Part shown: positions 23,769-32,122 of the stretch, one piece after another | Numbering within the stretch: the stretch's first letter is position 1 | Layout: the number at the start of each line of letters is the position of its first letter | Source: Verrucomicrobiota bacterium | GTDB taxonomy: Bacteria; Verrucomicrobiota; Verrucomicrobiia; Limisphaerales; UBA9464 | Length of the DNA: 33,247 nucleotides | Direction of reading: 5' to 3' | Assembly (NCBI GenBank): GCA_025360495.1 | Contig: JANYCC010000322.1 | Location: forward strand, 1 to 33,247 | Notes under the pieces: model-generated | The model's input: only the letters and a program-made list of their open reading frames with translations | What the model was told of the DNA's origin: nothing | The model's database searches: none | Made by a program: the position numbers and the translations under genes

Positions 23769-24257
23769 GTGATCATCGTCGTCATGGGCGTCTCCGGCTG
23801 CGGAAAATCCACCGTCGGACGCGCCGTCGCCGAACGGCTGGGTTGGGAATTCCGGGATGGCGATGACTTCCATCCACCCGCCAATGTGGCCAAACAAAAG
23901 GCCGGAATCCCCCTGAATGACACCGATCGGCAGCCCTGGCTGGAGGCGATGCGCGATTGGATGCGGTCCGTCCATGCCGCCGGCCGGAATGCGGTGCTCC
24001 CCTGTTCGGCCCTGCGGGAAAGATACCGCGACATCCTGTTGCGCCGTGAACCGTGGGTCCGTTTTGTCCATCTTCAGGGCAGCCGCGAAACGATCGCCGC
24101 CCGGTTGGCCGCCCGCACCGGTCATTTCATGCCGGCCACGCTTCTGGACAATCAATTCGCCACCCTCGAACCCCCCGCCGATGCCCTGGTCATCGACATC
24201 GGACGCCCACCCGAAGCCCTGGCTGCAGAGATCGTGACCCGTTTGGGCTTGGGGTGA
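23769..24257 (+). CDS. gntK: Gluconokinase
   Basis: A 162-residue P-loop kinase that phosphorylates D-gluconate to 6-phosphogluconate, feeding the pentose phosphate or Entner-Doudoroff route. Walker A is GVSGCGKST (7-15). The family motifs GDDFHPPANVAKQKAGIPLNDTDRQPWL (substrate-binding, spans about 31-58), CSALRERYRD and HFMPATLLDNQFATLE are all present. The start is GTG 23769, giving the usual short strand before the P-loop. Its stop is only 3 bases from that of the convergent ROK-related gene, so their transcripts must overlap. No gluconate permease or GntR regulator is adjacent. Confidence 0.93.
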   Translation: MIIVVMGVSGCGKSTVGRAVAERLGWEFRDGDDFHPPANVAKQKAGIPLNDTDRQPWLEAMRDWMRSVHAAGRNAVLPCSALRERYRDILLRREPWVRFVHLQGSRETIAARLAARTGHFMPATLLDNQFATLEPPADALVIDIGRPPEALAAEIVTRLGLG

Positions 24258-24260
24258 ACC

Positions 24261-25640
24261 TCAACCCAGCGCTGGAAGACTCGCTGCGGCAATGGCCTGC
24301 CCGTGCCGCTTGTCCTTCTCATCGGGCATGTGGAAACGGATGCGTCCGGCCAATTCCGGGAACTCGGCCCCCAACACGTCGCCCGCCGCGCCCAAGATCA
24401 CATCACCGCCACTCCCGCTCGTCACCCGGCCCAGGATCAGCACGTGCCCGAACGCGTAAAAGTCCGCGTAATGGGCCACCGAATACCCCAGGCAGGTACC
24501 GATGGTCTGATAAATCCTCCGGGCCCGTTCATCGCCGGCCGACATCAGGTCCTGGACCCGCCGGAGTTTTTCCGGGAGCGGCAGGTCGGCTTCGACCCCG
24601 ATGCCGGCCGGCCCCAGCAACCGGCCGACCGCCTGCTGGCTGAAGAACTGCACCCCGCATCCCAAGTCGCCGCTCCACTCATCCCGCGGTGCCCCCACGC
24701 GGTAATCCACGGGGGCGAACGCCAACTCATTGAGCCACGTCGTGATGTTCCCCTCGGCCGTCACGAAGCCCGCCGCGGTGCTCGTTCCCATCGAGATGCC
24801 GAGGACCGAATTGACCCCCAGGGACATCGAGGCCGCCAGGGCCGTGACTTCCCCATCGTTGACCACCTCGAACGGGATCCCGCCCCAAGCCTGCCGCAGA
24901 TCGAGAAACAGGTTTTTCACCCGGCGCTCAAAATCCGTCGTGGAAACGCCCCGGAACAGGGAGGCCACCTTGACCCGGTTGTTCACATACACCCCCGCCG
25001 CACTCCCGCCGATCGCGTCCACCCGGGGCAGATGTTCCGCCGCCTTTTTCAAGGAATCCATCACCCCGTCGAAATGGTAAGCCGGGTCCTTCTGGAAATA
25101 GGGATCCCAGACGATTTCCTCGCTGAACACCACTTCACCCTCCCGCAACGCCGCCACCTTCCGGTCGGACCCCCCCAAATCGAAACCAATCCGGCATCCC
25201 TCCAGATGGCGGCCCAACGGGGTGGTCGTCGCCCGGGCCGGGGGCAGATCGGAGGTCGCCACCACCGTGATCGGGTGATCGTAAATCCGGCCTCCGATGA
25301 TCTCGGAATCAAATCGGCCGGTCGGATCTTCCCGGAAATGTCGTTCCAATGCCGTCGCCACCCCGGCCGGGCCATCGATCCAGATCCGCCATCCACCCCA
25401 GGTCCAAAGCAGGTATTTCACCCACCGCTCGACAAAGAAATCGTTGAATTCCCGGTTGGGATGCGCCTCGGGGAGGACGTCCATCCGGGCGTGAAACACC
25501 GATCCGTCCGCCTGTTCCAAGGCCAGATGGACCGGCACCGAGGCGTCGCGGGCGAAGGCGCGACGGGCGAGGACAGCGGGTCGGAAGCCGGGGTCCAGGA
25601 CCGGGGCCAGGGCGGGGGCGATCAAGTACGGGTTTTCCAT
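24261..25640 (-). CDS. ROK-related ASKHA protein with extra N-terminal domain
   Basis: A 459-residue protein. Residues about 150-459 form an actin-like (ASKHA) kinase fold: phosphate-1 motif GFDLGGSDRKVAAL (D154), catalytic-type Asp in VNDGEVTALAASM (D262), and GISMGTSTAAGF. The phosphate loop has Ser-Asp where ROK kinases have Thr-Lys, and the CxCGxxGC zinc site is absent (only GDLGCGVQFFSQQAV remains at its place). Residues 1-150 carry no domain I recognise and contain conserved-looking aromatic clusters (WVKYLLWTWGGWRIW). It may be a divergent sugar kinase or a non-catalytic sensor. It begins 81 bases after the prenyltransferase gene on the same strand. Confidence 0.75.
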   Translation of the reverse strand: MENPYLIAPALAPVLDPGFRPAVLARRAFARDASVPVHLALEQADGSVFHARMDVLPEAHPNREFNDFFVERWVKYLLWTWGGWRIWIDGPAGVATALERHFREDPTGRFDSEIIGGRIYDHPITVVATSDLPPARATTTPLGRHLEGCRIGFDLGGSDRKVAALREGEVVFSEEIVWDPYFQKDPAYHFDGVMDSLKKAAEHLPRVDAIGGSAAGVYVNNRVKVASLFRGVSTTDFERRVKNLFLDLRQAWGGIPFEVVNDGEVTALAASMSLGVNSVLGISMGTSTAAGFVTAEGNITTWLNELAFAPVDYRVGAPRDEWSGDLGCGVQFFSQQAVGRLLGPAGIGVEADLPLPEKLRRVQDLMSAGDERARRIYQTIGTCLGYSVAHYADFYAFGHVLILGRVTSGSGGDVILGAAGDVLGAEFPELAGRIRFHMPDEKDKRHGQAIAAASLPALG

Positions 25641-25721
25641 GGGGACGTGCGCCGCGACTCATGCCCGAACCGGGTCCGGTGACCAAGTCCCAATCGCATT
25701 TCCCCGGCGGCGCATCCGGGG

Positions 25722-26666
25722 TCAAAAAGGCAATCCACTGGTCCACTGCAATCGGAACCATGGAAAAACGATTTCCACGGCGGTGACGATCAGAAAGGTC
25801 ACGCTGACCGTGGCGTTGAGTTTGAAAAACGCAAGGTTGATGACCTCCGGACGGCGGCGGCGGGCCAGCAGATGCTCCATCAACAGCAGGCTGAGAATGA
25901 GGACGAGGCCGATCCAGTAGGCGAGGCGGAAGTGGTTCATCAGGCCGAACACCACCAGGACCGCCCACATGAACAGATGCGCCAGGAACGCCACCGCCAG
26001 CGCATTGGCCGGTCCCCATCGCACCACCAGGGAATGCAACCCCTGACGCCGGTCAAATTCATAGTCCTGGGTCGCATAGATGATGTCGAAACCCACCAGC
26101 CACAGGACGACCGCGATGGCCAGCACCGCCGGGACCAGAAGGCTGTGGCGATAATCCGGGACGCCATCGATGCGGGGCAACAGTTCCAGGCGACCCTGCA
26201 CCGCCAGCCACGCTCCCAACGGTGCCAGGGCCAGGGCGACGCCGAGCCACACGTGCGTGAAGTCGGTGAATCGTTTGGTGAGCGAATAGAAACAGACGAT
26301 GAGCAGGGCGACGGGCGAAAGTCGGAAACACCACGGATTGAGGCCCCACGCGGCCAGCACCAGGCCCGCCGCTCCCAGGGCGCAGACCGTCCATGCCGAT
26401 GCCAGGGAAATGGACCCCGCGGGCAGATGCCGCCGGGCTGTCCGGGGGTTCAACGCATCCAACCGGCGGTCCACGATCCGATTGAACGCCATCGCACACG
26501 TCCGTGCCGACGCCATGGCCACCACGATCAACGCGAAGGTCTTCCACCCCGGCCAACCCCGGGTCTCGCGCGCGGCGAGCAACATGGCCGCCAGTGCAAA
26601 GGGCAGGGCGAACAGCGTGTGGCTGATCTTAACAAAATCGCCCCATTTCTTGAGAGTCTTGACCAT
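25722..26666 (-). CDS. UbiA-family polyprenyltransferase (probable menaquinone pathway, MqnP-like)
   Basis: A 314-residue integral membrane protein with about eight or nine helices. Both Asp-rich motifs of the UbiA family are intact: N62RIVD66RRLD70 and D194IIYATQD201YEFD205. They bind the Mg-prenyl-diphosphate. The family transfers a polyprenyl chain to an aromatic acceptor. UbiX next door and MqnA nearby make the futalosine menaquinone pathway prenyltransferase the best guess; 4-hydroxybenzoate transfer (ubiquinone) is the alternative. ATG 26666 is chosen because it starts at the conserved VKTLKKWGDFVKISHTLFAL; ATG 26699 is possible. Upstream reading runs into repeat G. Confidence 0.88.
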   Translation of the reverse strand: MVKTLKKWGDFVKISHTLFALPFALAAMLLAARETRGWPGWKTFALIVVAMASARTCAMAFNRIVDRRLDALNPRTARRHLPAGSISLASAWTVCALGAAGLVLAAWGLNPWCFRLSPVALLIVCFYSLTKRFTDFTHVWLGVALALAPLGAWLAVQGRLELLPRIDGVPDYRHSLLVPAVLAIAVVLWLVGFDIIYATQDYEFDRRQGLHSLVVRWGPANALAVAFLAHLFMWAVLVVFGLMNHFRLAYWIGLVLILSLLLMEHLLARRRRPEVINLAFFKLNATVSVTFLIVTAVEIVFPWFRLQWTSGLPF

Positions 26667-26729
26667 CTTTGGACCCGAACCAACCGGGCGTATCACCATG
26701 CCGGGTCGGTGCCCCAAGGGAAAGCGCGG

Positions 26730-26929
26730 AGCCGACGAGGTACGAGGCGAATCCGGTCGGGCGGTTGGGGAAATTGATGATTTTGGATTGGAGATTGATG
26801 ATTGATCATTGGCAGCCCGCCGCACCCGGCCAGTCCGCCCCAATCGGCAATCAACAATCCCCAATCAACAATCTCTAATCATCAATTCCCTGCCCCCTCC
26901 GATCGGATCCGCCTCGTACCTCGTCGGCT
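26730..26929. repeat. Long inverted repeat G
   Basis: Two 52-base arms (26730-26781 and 26878-26929) match in about 43 of 52 positions by hand count when one is reverse-complemented; the outermost 20 bases are identical (AGCCGACGAGGTACGAGGCG). The 96-base centre is AT-rich and built from GATTGATGATT-like words on one side and AATCAACAATC-like words on the other, so it can fold on itself too. It fills the gap between ubiX and the prenyltransferase, on the leader side of the latter. Confidence 0.88.
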
Positions 26930-26943
26930 ACCAAGCCCCCCAC

Positions 26944-27501
26944 CTATTCCGGTTCGTCCTGCCAACGATGGACCAACCGGTGGGCCACCCCGACGTGATC
27001 CAAGACCCGGGCGACCACGGTGTCCGCGAGTTCCCCGATCGTCTGGGGCCGCGTATAGAAGACCGGATTGGCCGGCAGGACCGTCGCCCCCGCCAGGAGC
27101 AGCAATTCCACATTTTTCACGTGCACCAATGACCAGGGCGTCTCGCGCGGAACGAGGATCAGCCGGCGCCGTTCCTTGAGCATCACATCCGCGCACCGCA
27201 ACAGGGCATCGGAGCTCAGCCCGTGCGCAATCCGACCCAACGTCCCCATGCTGCAGGGGATGACCACCATGGCGTCCGGTGGGTTGGATCCGCTGGCGAA
27301 CGGCAGGTTCATCGAGCGCGGGCCATGGGAGGTGACCCCCGGGGCAAGGCGCAGTCCATCGGGCAATTCCTCGGCCAACACTTGCGGGGCGTATTGGCTG
27401 AGGATGACGTGCACCTCGTGGACCGCCGGGTCGAGGTTGTCCAAGAGCCGTTGGGCGTAGATCGACCCGCTCGCCCCGGTGACCGCGATCAGCAAGCGCA
27501 T
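26944..27501 (-). CDS. ubiX: UbiX-like flavin prenyltransferase
   Basis: A 185-residue UbiX/Pad1 flavoprotein that makes prenylated FMN for UbiD-type decarboxylases. Motifs are AVTGASGSIYAQRLL (FMN phosphate loop), IPCSMGTLGRIAHGLSSDAL, KERRRLILVPRETPWS (dimethylallyl-phosphate binding) and FYTRPQTIGELADTVVARVLD. Length is typical. The UbiD decarboxylase partner is not in the window. Beside the UbiA-type prenyltransferase it points to quinone biosynthesis, where futalosine-pathway organisms use a UbiD/UbiX-like (MqnL/MqnM-type) decarboxylation. Starts at ATG 27501, 63 bases after the upstream gene. Confidence 0.93.
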   Translation of the reverse strand: MRLLIAVTGASGSIYAQRLLDNLDPAVHEVHVILSQYAPQVLAEELPDGLRLAPGVTSHGPRSMNLPFASGSNPPDAMVVIPCSMGTLGRIAHGLSSDALLRCADVMLKERRRLILVPRETPWSLVHVKNVELLLLAGATVLPANPVFYTRPQTIGELADTVVARVLDHVGVAHRLVHRWQDEPE

Positions 27502-27564
27502 GCCGGCACTCTGGACCGGAGCACCCCCAAAGTCAGCGACGCACCGGAGCGACCCGTCGGAATC

Positions 27565-28272
27565 TCACTGCGCCGCGGCCTCGGGTGCCGGGTGTTCCTT
27601 GGCTTGGAACGTGGTCGAACCCGCGAAACGTCCCGCCTTCAATTCGAGCCGGTACGTGACCCCGGGTTCGAGCTGCTTCACCTGGTCCCGGGGATCCTTC
27701 AACTTCATGCCCCGTGGAATCCGACCATAAACCAAGGCTTTGGTGGGCGCGGAATTGCTCACGCTGTTCACCTGCCAGACGATCTGGGGCGCCTTGTGGT
27801 TGGGCGCCGCCTCCGCCTCAATCACCCGGATCGACGTCAGCTTGTAATTGCCATCGAGTGCGAACACGACCGGAAACAGGCCCTCGAACTGCCCCGCCGT
27901 CCCCGCCCCGATCACATCGCCCCCGGCTTCCATGTTCGGATCCACAGGGCGGGCCGCGACCAAAGGCCGCGGTTTTCCGTCCGGACCCGGCCCTCCATTG
28001 GGACCCGGCCCGGGACCCCGGTTTGGAGCTCCATTCGTCCCGGCGTTCGCCATCCGGATGACGTCGCCCAAGCGGACCACCTCCCCCGGGCCCTTGGCGG
28101 TTCCGGCCGGGCGCTGGGGTGGAGGCCGTCGGATGCGGACACCCTTGGGCAGTTCCCGGATCTCGGCCTGGATCTGGATCGGTTCCGGCCGGATCCATTC
28201 GGTGAACGACAGGGCGTACCAGATCCCGAGGATCCCCATCAGTCCGATCAACACCCAAATCCGGGTTTTCAT
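27565..28272 (-). CDS. Membrane-anchored protein of unknown function, coupled to a pseudopilin
   Basis: A 235-residue protein not recognised. ATG 28272 overlaps the upstream pseudopilin TGA as ATGA, fixing the start and arguing for linked translation. One N-terminal membrane helix (about 5-22), then a periplasmic-type part, a Gly/Pro/Asn-rich linker (about 80-103) and a C-terminal domain of beta character ([37 protein letters not shown]). The latter part resembles the fibronectin-like proteins that describe values by sentence-like strands, but no domain name is safe. A function in the assembly or decoration of the pseudopilin is inferred from coupling only. Confidence 0.75.
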   Translation of the reverse strand: MKTRIWVLIGLMGILGIWYALSFTEWIRPEPIQIQAEIRELPKGVRIRRPPPQRPAGTAKGPGEVVRLGDVIRMANAGTNGAPNRGPGPGPNGGPGPDGKPRPLVAARPVDPNMEAGGDVIGAGTAGQFEGLFPVVFALDGNYKLTSIRVIEAEAAPNHKAPQIVWQVNSVSNSAPTKALVYGRIPRGMKLKDPRDQVKQLEPGVTYRLELKAGRFAGSTTFQAKEHPAPEAAAQ

Positions 28273-29036
28273 GGCGTGTTCAGTCCCAGTTTTCGGGCCG
28301 CCGGTGTCACGGCCCACAGATTCACCGGGGCCAGGGAACGGCCAAACCGCAGGAACCGGACGCTGCCATCCACCATCGCGTAATTCGAGCCGCCGCCGCG
28401 ACCGCTCTTCACCGAGTTGGCATGGTGGTTTTGGTTCAATTGCAGGATGTCGTCGTACTGGTCGAAATCCATGTGGAAGTGCAGCGAAGTCTCCTCTTTC
28501 TCCCCAAACAAAACCGTGTCGCTCGGTTCCGGGATGTCATTTTCCCGGATCGATTTATCCCCGGCCCCCTGGACCCGGAAGACCTTCCATTCCGCCGCGG
28601 TGAAGGCCTGCTGGTAATAGTCGTTCCAACCATTGATCAGATAGGATCTCGGCGCGTAATCGGCCGGATCGGTGTTGGTGCTGACCCCGGGCAACGTCCC
28701 GGTGGGGGTTCCCGTCTGCTTCGGCGGATCGGCCGGACACCGCAGGAGGCGCAGTTCCTTATAGTAGCTCAGGGTGGACTGCGGCCAGCGGTTGGTCGAA
28801 ACCCGGGCCGGGAATCGCTCCCGGTTGTCATCGGTGTACATCCGCACCCCCAGGCCCAGTTGCTTCTGGTTGTTCACGCAACTGATCCTCCACGCCGCCC
28901 CCTTCGCCTTCGCCACGGCGGGCAACAGCATCCCCGCCAGGATGGCGATGATCGCAATCACCACGAGCAACTCAATCAGGGTGAAACCCCGCCCCAACGA
29001 CCCGACCGTCCCCGGTGGATTCTCCTGGACTTGCAT
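28269..29036 (-). CDS. Prepilin-like protein (type II secretion/pseudopilin N-terminal methylation domain)
   Basis: A 255-residue protein. The leader ends LGRG17 and is followed by F18TLIE22[13 protein letters not shown], the class III prepilin signal with the conserved Glu at +5, so it should be cleaved by prepilin peptidase and its Phe methylated. The C-terminal part ends in [14 protein letters not shown], the DG-containing strand of the large Planctomycete/Verrucomicrobial pseudopilin group (H-X9-DG type, here with a longer Gly-rich loop after NHH). ATG 29036 is preferred; a GTG at 29054 adds six residues. Genomes of this phylum carry many such proteins, often without nearby secretion genes, as here. 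Confidence 0.88.
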   Translation of the reverse strand: MQVQENPPGTVGSLGRGFTLIELLVVIAIIAILAGMLLPAVAKAKGAAWRISCVNNQKQLGLGVRMYTDDNRERFPARVSTNRWPQSTLSYYKELRLLRCPADPPKQTGTPTGTLPGVSTNTDPADYAPRSYLINGWNDYYQQAFTAAEWKVFRVQGAGDKSIRENDIPEPSDTVLFGEKEETSLHFHMDFDQYDDILQLNQNHHANSVKSGRGGGSNYAMVDGSVRFLRFGRSLAPVNLWAVTPAARKLGLNTP

Positions 29037-29067
29037 ACGCACAGAGACTGACACGGATGACCCAAGG

Positions 29068-29853
29068 TTACTTAGAGCCTGGTTCCTGCACCGTTCCCGC
29101 CTTCCCTCCCCAAGGATTCAACACCCGGTCCAGGATCATGATCTTCTGCCAGACCTGTTGCGACAGTCCCAGCGTCAGGTCCTCGATGTCCTCCACCGTG
29201 GACCGGGTCTCCGCATCGTCGAAATGCTGCACGTGAAGCGCCGCCGCCTTACTGATCAAGGCCAGCATTTCCGTGCAATAATCCAGATAACGCACCAATT
29301 CGAACGGGGTCATCGTGTGGCGCGGCGACGACTCCGTGTCGGGACGCCCGCTGCCGGTGACCCGCTCCGGGTCCTTGGTGAGTTGGTGCATGTCGACGAT
29401 GTGCGCCAGCGACCGGAGGGTGTGCAGAGACGATTGTGCCCGACGCCGTTTCCACCTCGCTTCCAAGCCCGCCAGAAACCAGGCCCCCACGCTCAGGAAC
29501 ACAAGGTTGTTGATCGCCGCCTCCAATCCCTGCAGGAATTCCGCGACCCCGGGAACCTCCGTCCGCAGATGCAACCGCCGCACCACCCCGGCGATCCCCC
29601 CCAGCAACAGCAGCGCTCCCACCCCGATCCCCGCCCGCAGCCAGTGGTTCGGTCGCGCCAGCCACACCGACATCTTCTCCGCCTCCCGGCAGACCTCGGT
29701 CAATTCCCCGCTCACCCGGCCCAGTCCGGAACCCGGAAACCGCTCCTCGATCCGTCGCCGCAACAATTCCGCCGTCGCGATGATCTCTTTCGGCGACAGG
29801 GCCCGATAGTGCTCCTCGTCCGCGTCCGGTTCGGTTTGCGATGGCTCGCTCAT
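29068..29853 (-). CDS. Hypothetical membrane protein with two helices
   Basis: A 261-residue protein not recognised. An acidic, helical cytoplasmic N-terminus (about 1-70, with [18 protein letters not shown]), a membrane helix at about 72-92, a second at about 112-130, a basic stop RWKRRRAQ, and a long helical C-terminal half ([47 protein letters not shown]). Both ends should lie on the cytoplasmic side. It is upstream of and close to (31 bases from) the pseudopilin, so it may share that transcript. No catalytic motif is seen. Start ATG 29853 lies just inside the divergent region shared with mqnA. Confidence 0.7.
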   Translation of the reverse strand: MSEPSQTEPDADEEHYRALSPKEIIATAELLRRRIEERFPGSGLGRVSGELTEVCREAEKMSVWLARPNHWLRAGIGVGALLLLGGIAGVVRRLHLRTEVPGVAEFLQGLEAAINNLVFLSVGAWFLAGLEARWKRRRAQSSLHTLRSLAHIVDMHQLTKDPERVTGSGRPDTESSPRHTMTPFELVRYLDYCTEMLALISKAAALHVQHFDDAETRSTVEDIEDLTLGLSQQVWQKIMILDRVLNPWGGKAGTVQEPGSK

Positions 29854-29861
29854 GGAACGGT

Positions 29862-29970
29862 GTGGAGATACCCGGTCCGGGGCGTCACGGGAAGCCCCGT
29901 AGGTGCGCCCGGCCAAGCTTCGCCCGTTGGAAGCGCTCGGCTTCCCCGCACCGGGCGGGTATCATTCCAC
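29862..29970. repeat. Inverted repeat H in the mqnA divergent promoter region
   Basis: Left arm 29862-29896 (GTGGAGATACCCGGTCCGG ... ACGGGAAGCC) faces right arm 29939-29970 (GGCTTCCCCGCACCGGGCGG then GTATCATTCCAC). The best-paired parts are GATACCCG with CGGGTATC and GGGAAGCC with GGCTTCCC. The arms occupy nearly the whole 142-bp gap between the divergent membrane protein and mqnA genes. Confidence 0.7.
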
Positions 29971-29995
29971 GAATCTTTGGCCGCCGACCCACCTG

Positions 29996-30781
29996 ATGCC
30001 CACGAACCAACACTCCTCCACGGATGCCCCCGTCCGCATCGGGTCGGTGCCCTATCTCAATGCCGCACCCCTGACCCATGGCCTGGAACGGGAGATCGTT
30101 TTCCTCCCCCCCTCCCGACTCGCCCTCGAACTCCGCGCCGGCCGTCTCGACGCCGCCTTGCTCTCCGTGACGGAAGCCTTGTTCCACGACGGTTATGACC
30201 TGCTTTCCGGCCCCGGAATCGTGTCGCGCGGCCCGGTCTTCAGCGTCGGCGTCGCCCATCGGGTCCCTTTGGAGAAAGTGACCGAAATCCACGTCGACAC
30301 CGCGTCCGGCACCAGCGTCAACCTCCTCCGGGTGTTCCTCGCCGCACGGGGCCTTCAACCCCGACTGGTTCCGCTCACCGATTATGCGAGCGCACCCGCA
30401 GTGCCCGCCGTGCTGCTGATCGGCAACGCTGCCATCGATTTCCGGCGGGCGGGTCACGGGCATGACTGGTGGGATTTCGGTGACGCCTGGCAGCGCGCGG
30501 AGGGCTTGCCCTTCGTTTATGCCGTATGGGTGCTGCGCCGGATCCCCGGCTTGGATCCCCTCAAGGCCACCCTGCTCGCCGCCGCCCACGCCGGCCTCGC
30601 CGCCCTTCCCGATCTCATCGCCTCCCGACCCGAATATGATCCGGCCTTCCGCCGAGAGTATCTGGGCGGTTGCATCCAATTCGATGTCGATGCCGCCGCG
30701 CGATCCGGCTTGGATCGTTTTGCCGAACGGTTGCGATCCCTCGACGATCGCACCGTCTTCCCGCCGCACTGGGTCCGGTGA
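29996..30781 (+). CDS. mqnA: Chorismate dehydratase MqnA (futalosine menaquinone pathway)
   Basis: A 261-residue periplasmic-binding-protein-fold enzyme of the MqnA/MqnD group. The N-terminal RIGSVPYLNAAPL (from about residue 14) is the family hallmark, followed by ALELRAGRLDAALLSVTEALF, PVFSVGVAHR, TASGTSVNLLRVFLA and LLIGNAAIDFRR. MqnA converts chorismate to 3-enolpyruvylbenzoate, the first committed step of the futalosine route. The GxxxYLNxxP start and length favour MqnA over MqnD. ATG 29996 is chosen; upstream codons read through repeat H. Convergent with the LRR gene (33-bp gap). Confidence 0.9.
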   Translation: MPTNQHSSTDAPVRIGSVPYLNAAPLTHGLEREIVFLPPSRLALELRAGRLDAALLSVTEALFHDGYDLLSGPGIVSRGPVFSVGVAHRVPLEKVTEIHVDTASGTSVNLLRVFLAARGLQPRLVPLTDYASAPAVPAVLLIGNAAIDFRRAGHGHDWWDFGDAWQRAEGLPFVYAVWVLRRIPGLDPLKATLLAAAHAGLAALPDLIASRPEYDPAFRREYLGGCIQFDVDAAARSGLDRFAERLRSLDDRTVFPPHWVR

Positions 30782-30814
30782 CACCCCCGCAGCCGAAACC
30801 TCCGGGAGCATGGA

Positions 30815-32122
30815 TCACGGCTCCCTCACCCGATAGAATGCGGAAGGCGGGCCTTGGTTGAAGTCCACGATATAAGAGGGGTATCCCCCGGTGGGCGGCG
30901 CCTTCAGGACGGTCACCCGGGACCAATTCAAAAGGTCCGTGGACCGCTCCAACACATAAGTGTTGGTGCCGCCATACACCTCCAGGTTCAGTCCGGTTTG
31001 CGGGGCTCCGGTCCAATAATGGAGATAAGGCCACATTCTCACCTGCACATGATAATATCCGGCCAGGTCGTAAGGGTACGGGTCGACATAAGAAATCCCT
31101 GCTGACAGCCGCAGCGTCACCAGCGGGTTATAGCGAAGGCCCAGGCTCCGGAGTGAACTGAGAGAGATGGGGATGTCCACGTCGGTCAGCTGGTTCTGGC
31201 TCAGATCCAGGCGTTGCAGACTCCGCAAATCGGCGGGCAAAGGCGCCTTCACCAGGGCATTCCCGGCCAGGTTGAGGTCCACCAGTCCGCGCATGTCTTC
31301 CAAAAAACCGATGTCCGTGATCCGGTTCCCAAACAGGTTCAGAGTAGTCAGCCGGGGAAGCGGGCCGCCCACCGACAGACGGCCGATACGGTTGCCCTCC
31401 AGATCCAGGCTCGAAAGATCGACGAGCCCGGCCGGCAAATCCAAGGAGGTGAGTTGATTGTGATTCAGGCCCAGTATCGAAAGGTTGCCGAGTCCTTCGG
31501 GAACCGTGAAGCGCGACAGCCGGTTGAATCCCAACCGCAATTCCTCGAGCGCCAACAGGTCCGGAGGAAGATTCAGTTCCAAGAGCTGGTTGTCACGGAG
31601 GTCCAATTTCCGAAGGACCCGCAGGCCGGCTGGCAGGAGGCAGGTTTCATAGAAGTTTCCGGAGAGATCCAGCGACTCCAGACGGGTGCGGCCCATTAGG
31701 AACGAAGTGTCAGAAAGCCGGTTTCCGGAGAGATCCAGCGTGACGAGGTTGGTCAATTCCAAGGGCAACCGGAGCGATGCCAGCCCGCAGGAACTGACTT
31801 CCAATGTCTCCAACCCTCCGAGAACCGGCGGGATTTCCGCGATCAACCCGGGGTCATAGGAGAGGCGGAGGCTGCGAAGATGGGTCGCCCATTCCAGCCC
31901 TTTGAGAGATTTGACGCCCGAACCGGATGCATCCAGGGAAGTGAGCCCGGCAAAGTCCCCTGGAACCAGCGGCCCATTCGTCCGACCGACCGTCCTGCGA
32001 ATCACCACCGCCAACCCCGGATCAATGTCGAGAACCTCCTGTGCAACGCAACGCCACCCGACCGCGAGCCAGAGCGCCATGCCCAACAAGACAACTGCCC
32101 GATTCACCCTCCCCGCCGCCAT
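30815..32122 (-). CDS. Secreted leucine-rich-repeat protein
   Basis: A 435-residue exported protein: signal peptide (AVVLLGMALWLAVGWRCVAQ-E), then about twelve LRR units of roughly 21-23 residues from about 75 to 355, with consensus LxxLxxLDLSGNxLxxLxLPxxL (examples LVTLDLSGNRLSD, LRKLDLRDNQLLELNLP, LQRLDLSQNQLTDVDIP). The C-terminal segment (YVLERSTDLLNWSRVTVL ... FYRVREP) is the short sequence that ends many secreted Verrucomicrobial proteins. The role is probably protein-protein or cell-surface binding. No catalytic domain, sorting motif or partner gene is present. ATG 32122 is chosen for the signal peptide. Confidence 0.85.
   Translation of the reverse strand: MAAGRVNRAVVLLGMALWLAVGWRCVAQEVLDIDPGLAVVIRRTVGRTNGPLVPGDFAGLTSLDASGSGVKSLKGLEWATHLRSLRLSYDPGLIAEIPPVLGGLETLEVSSCGLASLRLPLELTNLVTLDLSGNRLSDTSFLMGRTRLESLDLSGNFYETCLLPAGLRVLRKLDLRDNQLLELNLPPDLLALEELRLGFNRLSRFTVPEGLGNLSILGLNHNQLTSLDLPAGLVDLSSLDLEGNRIGRLSVGGPLPRLTTLNLFGNRITDIGFLEDMRGLVDLNLAGNALVKAPLPADLRSLQRLDLSQNQLTDVDIPISLSSLRSLGLRYNPLVTLRLSAGISYVDPYPYDLAGYYHVQVRMWPYLHYWTGAPQTGLNLEVYGGTNTYVLERSTDLLNWSRVTVLKAPPTGGYPSYIVDFNQGPPSAFYRVREP

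Noticed and set aside
24303-25682. A 459-codon open frame on the plus strand
   Set aside because: Mirror of the ROK-related gene; no recognisable domain, and the sense frame has ASKHA motifs.
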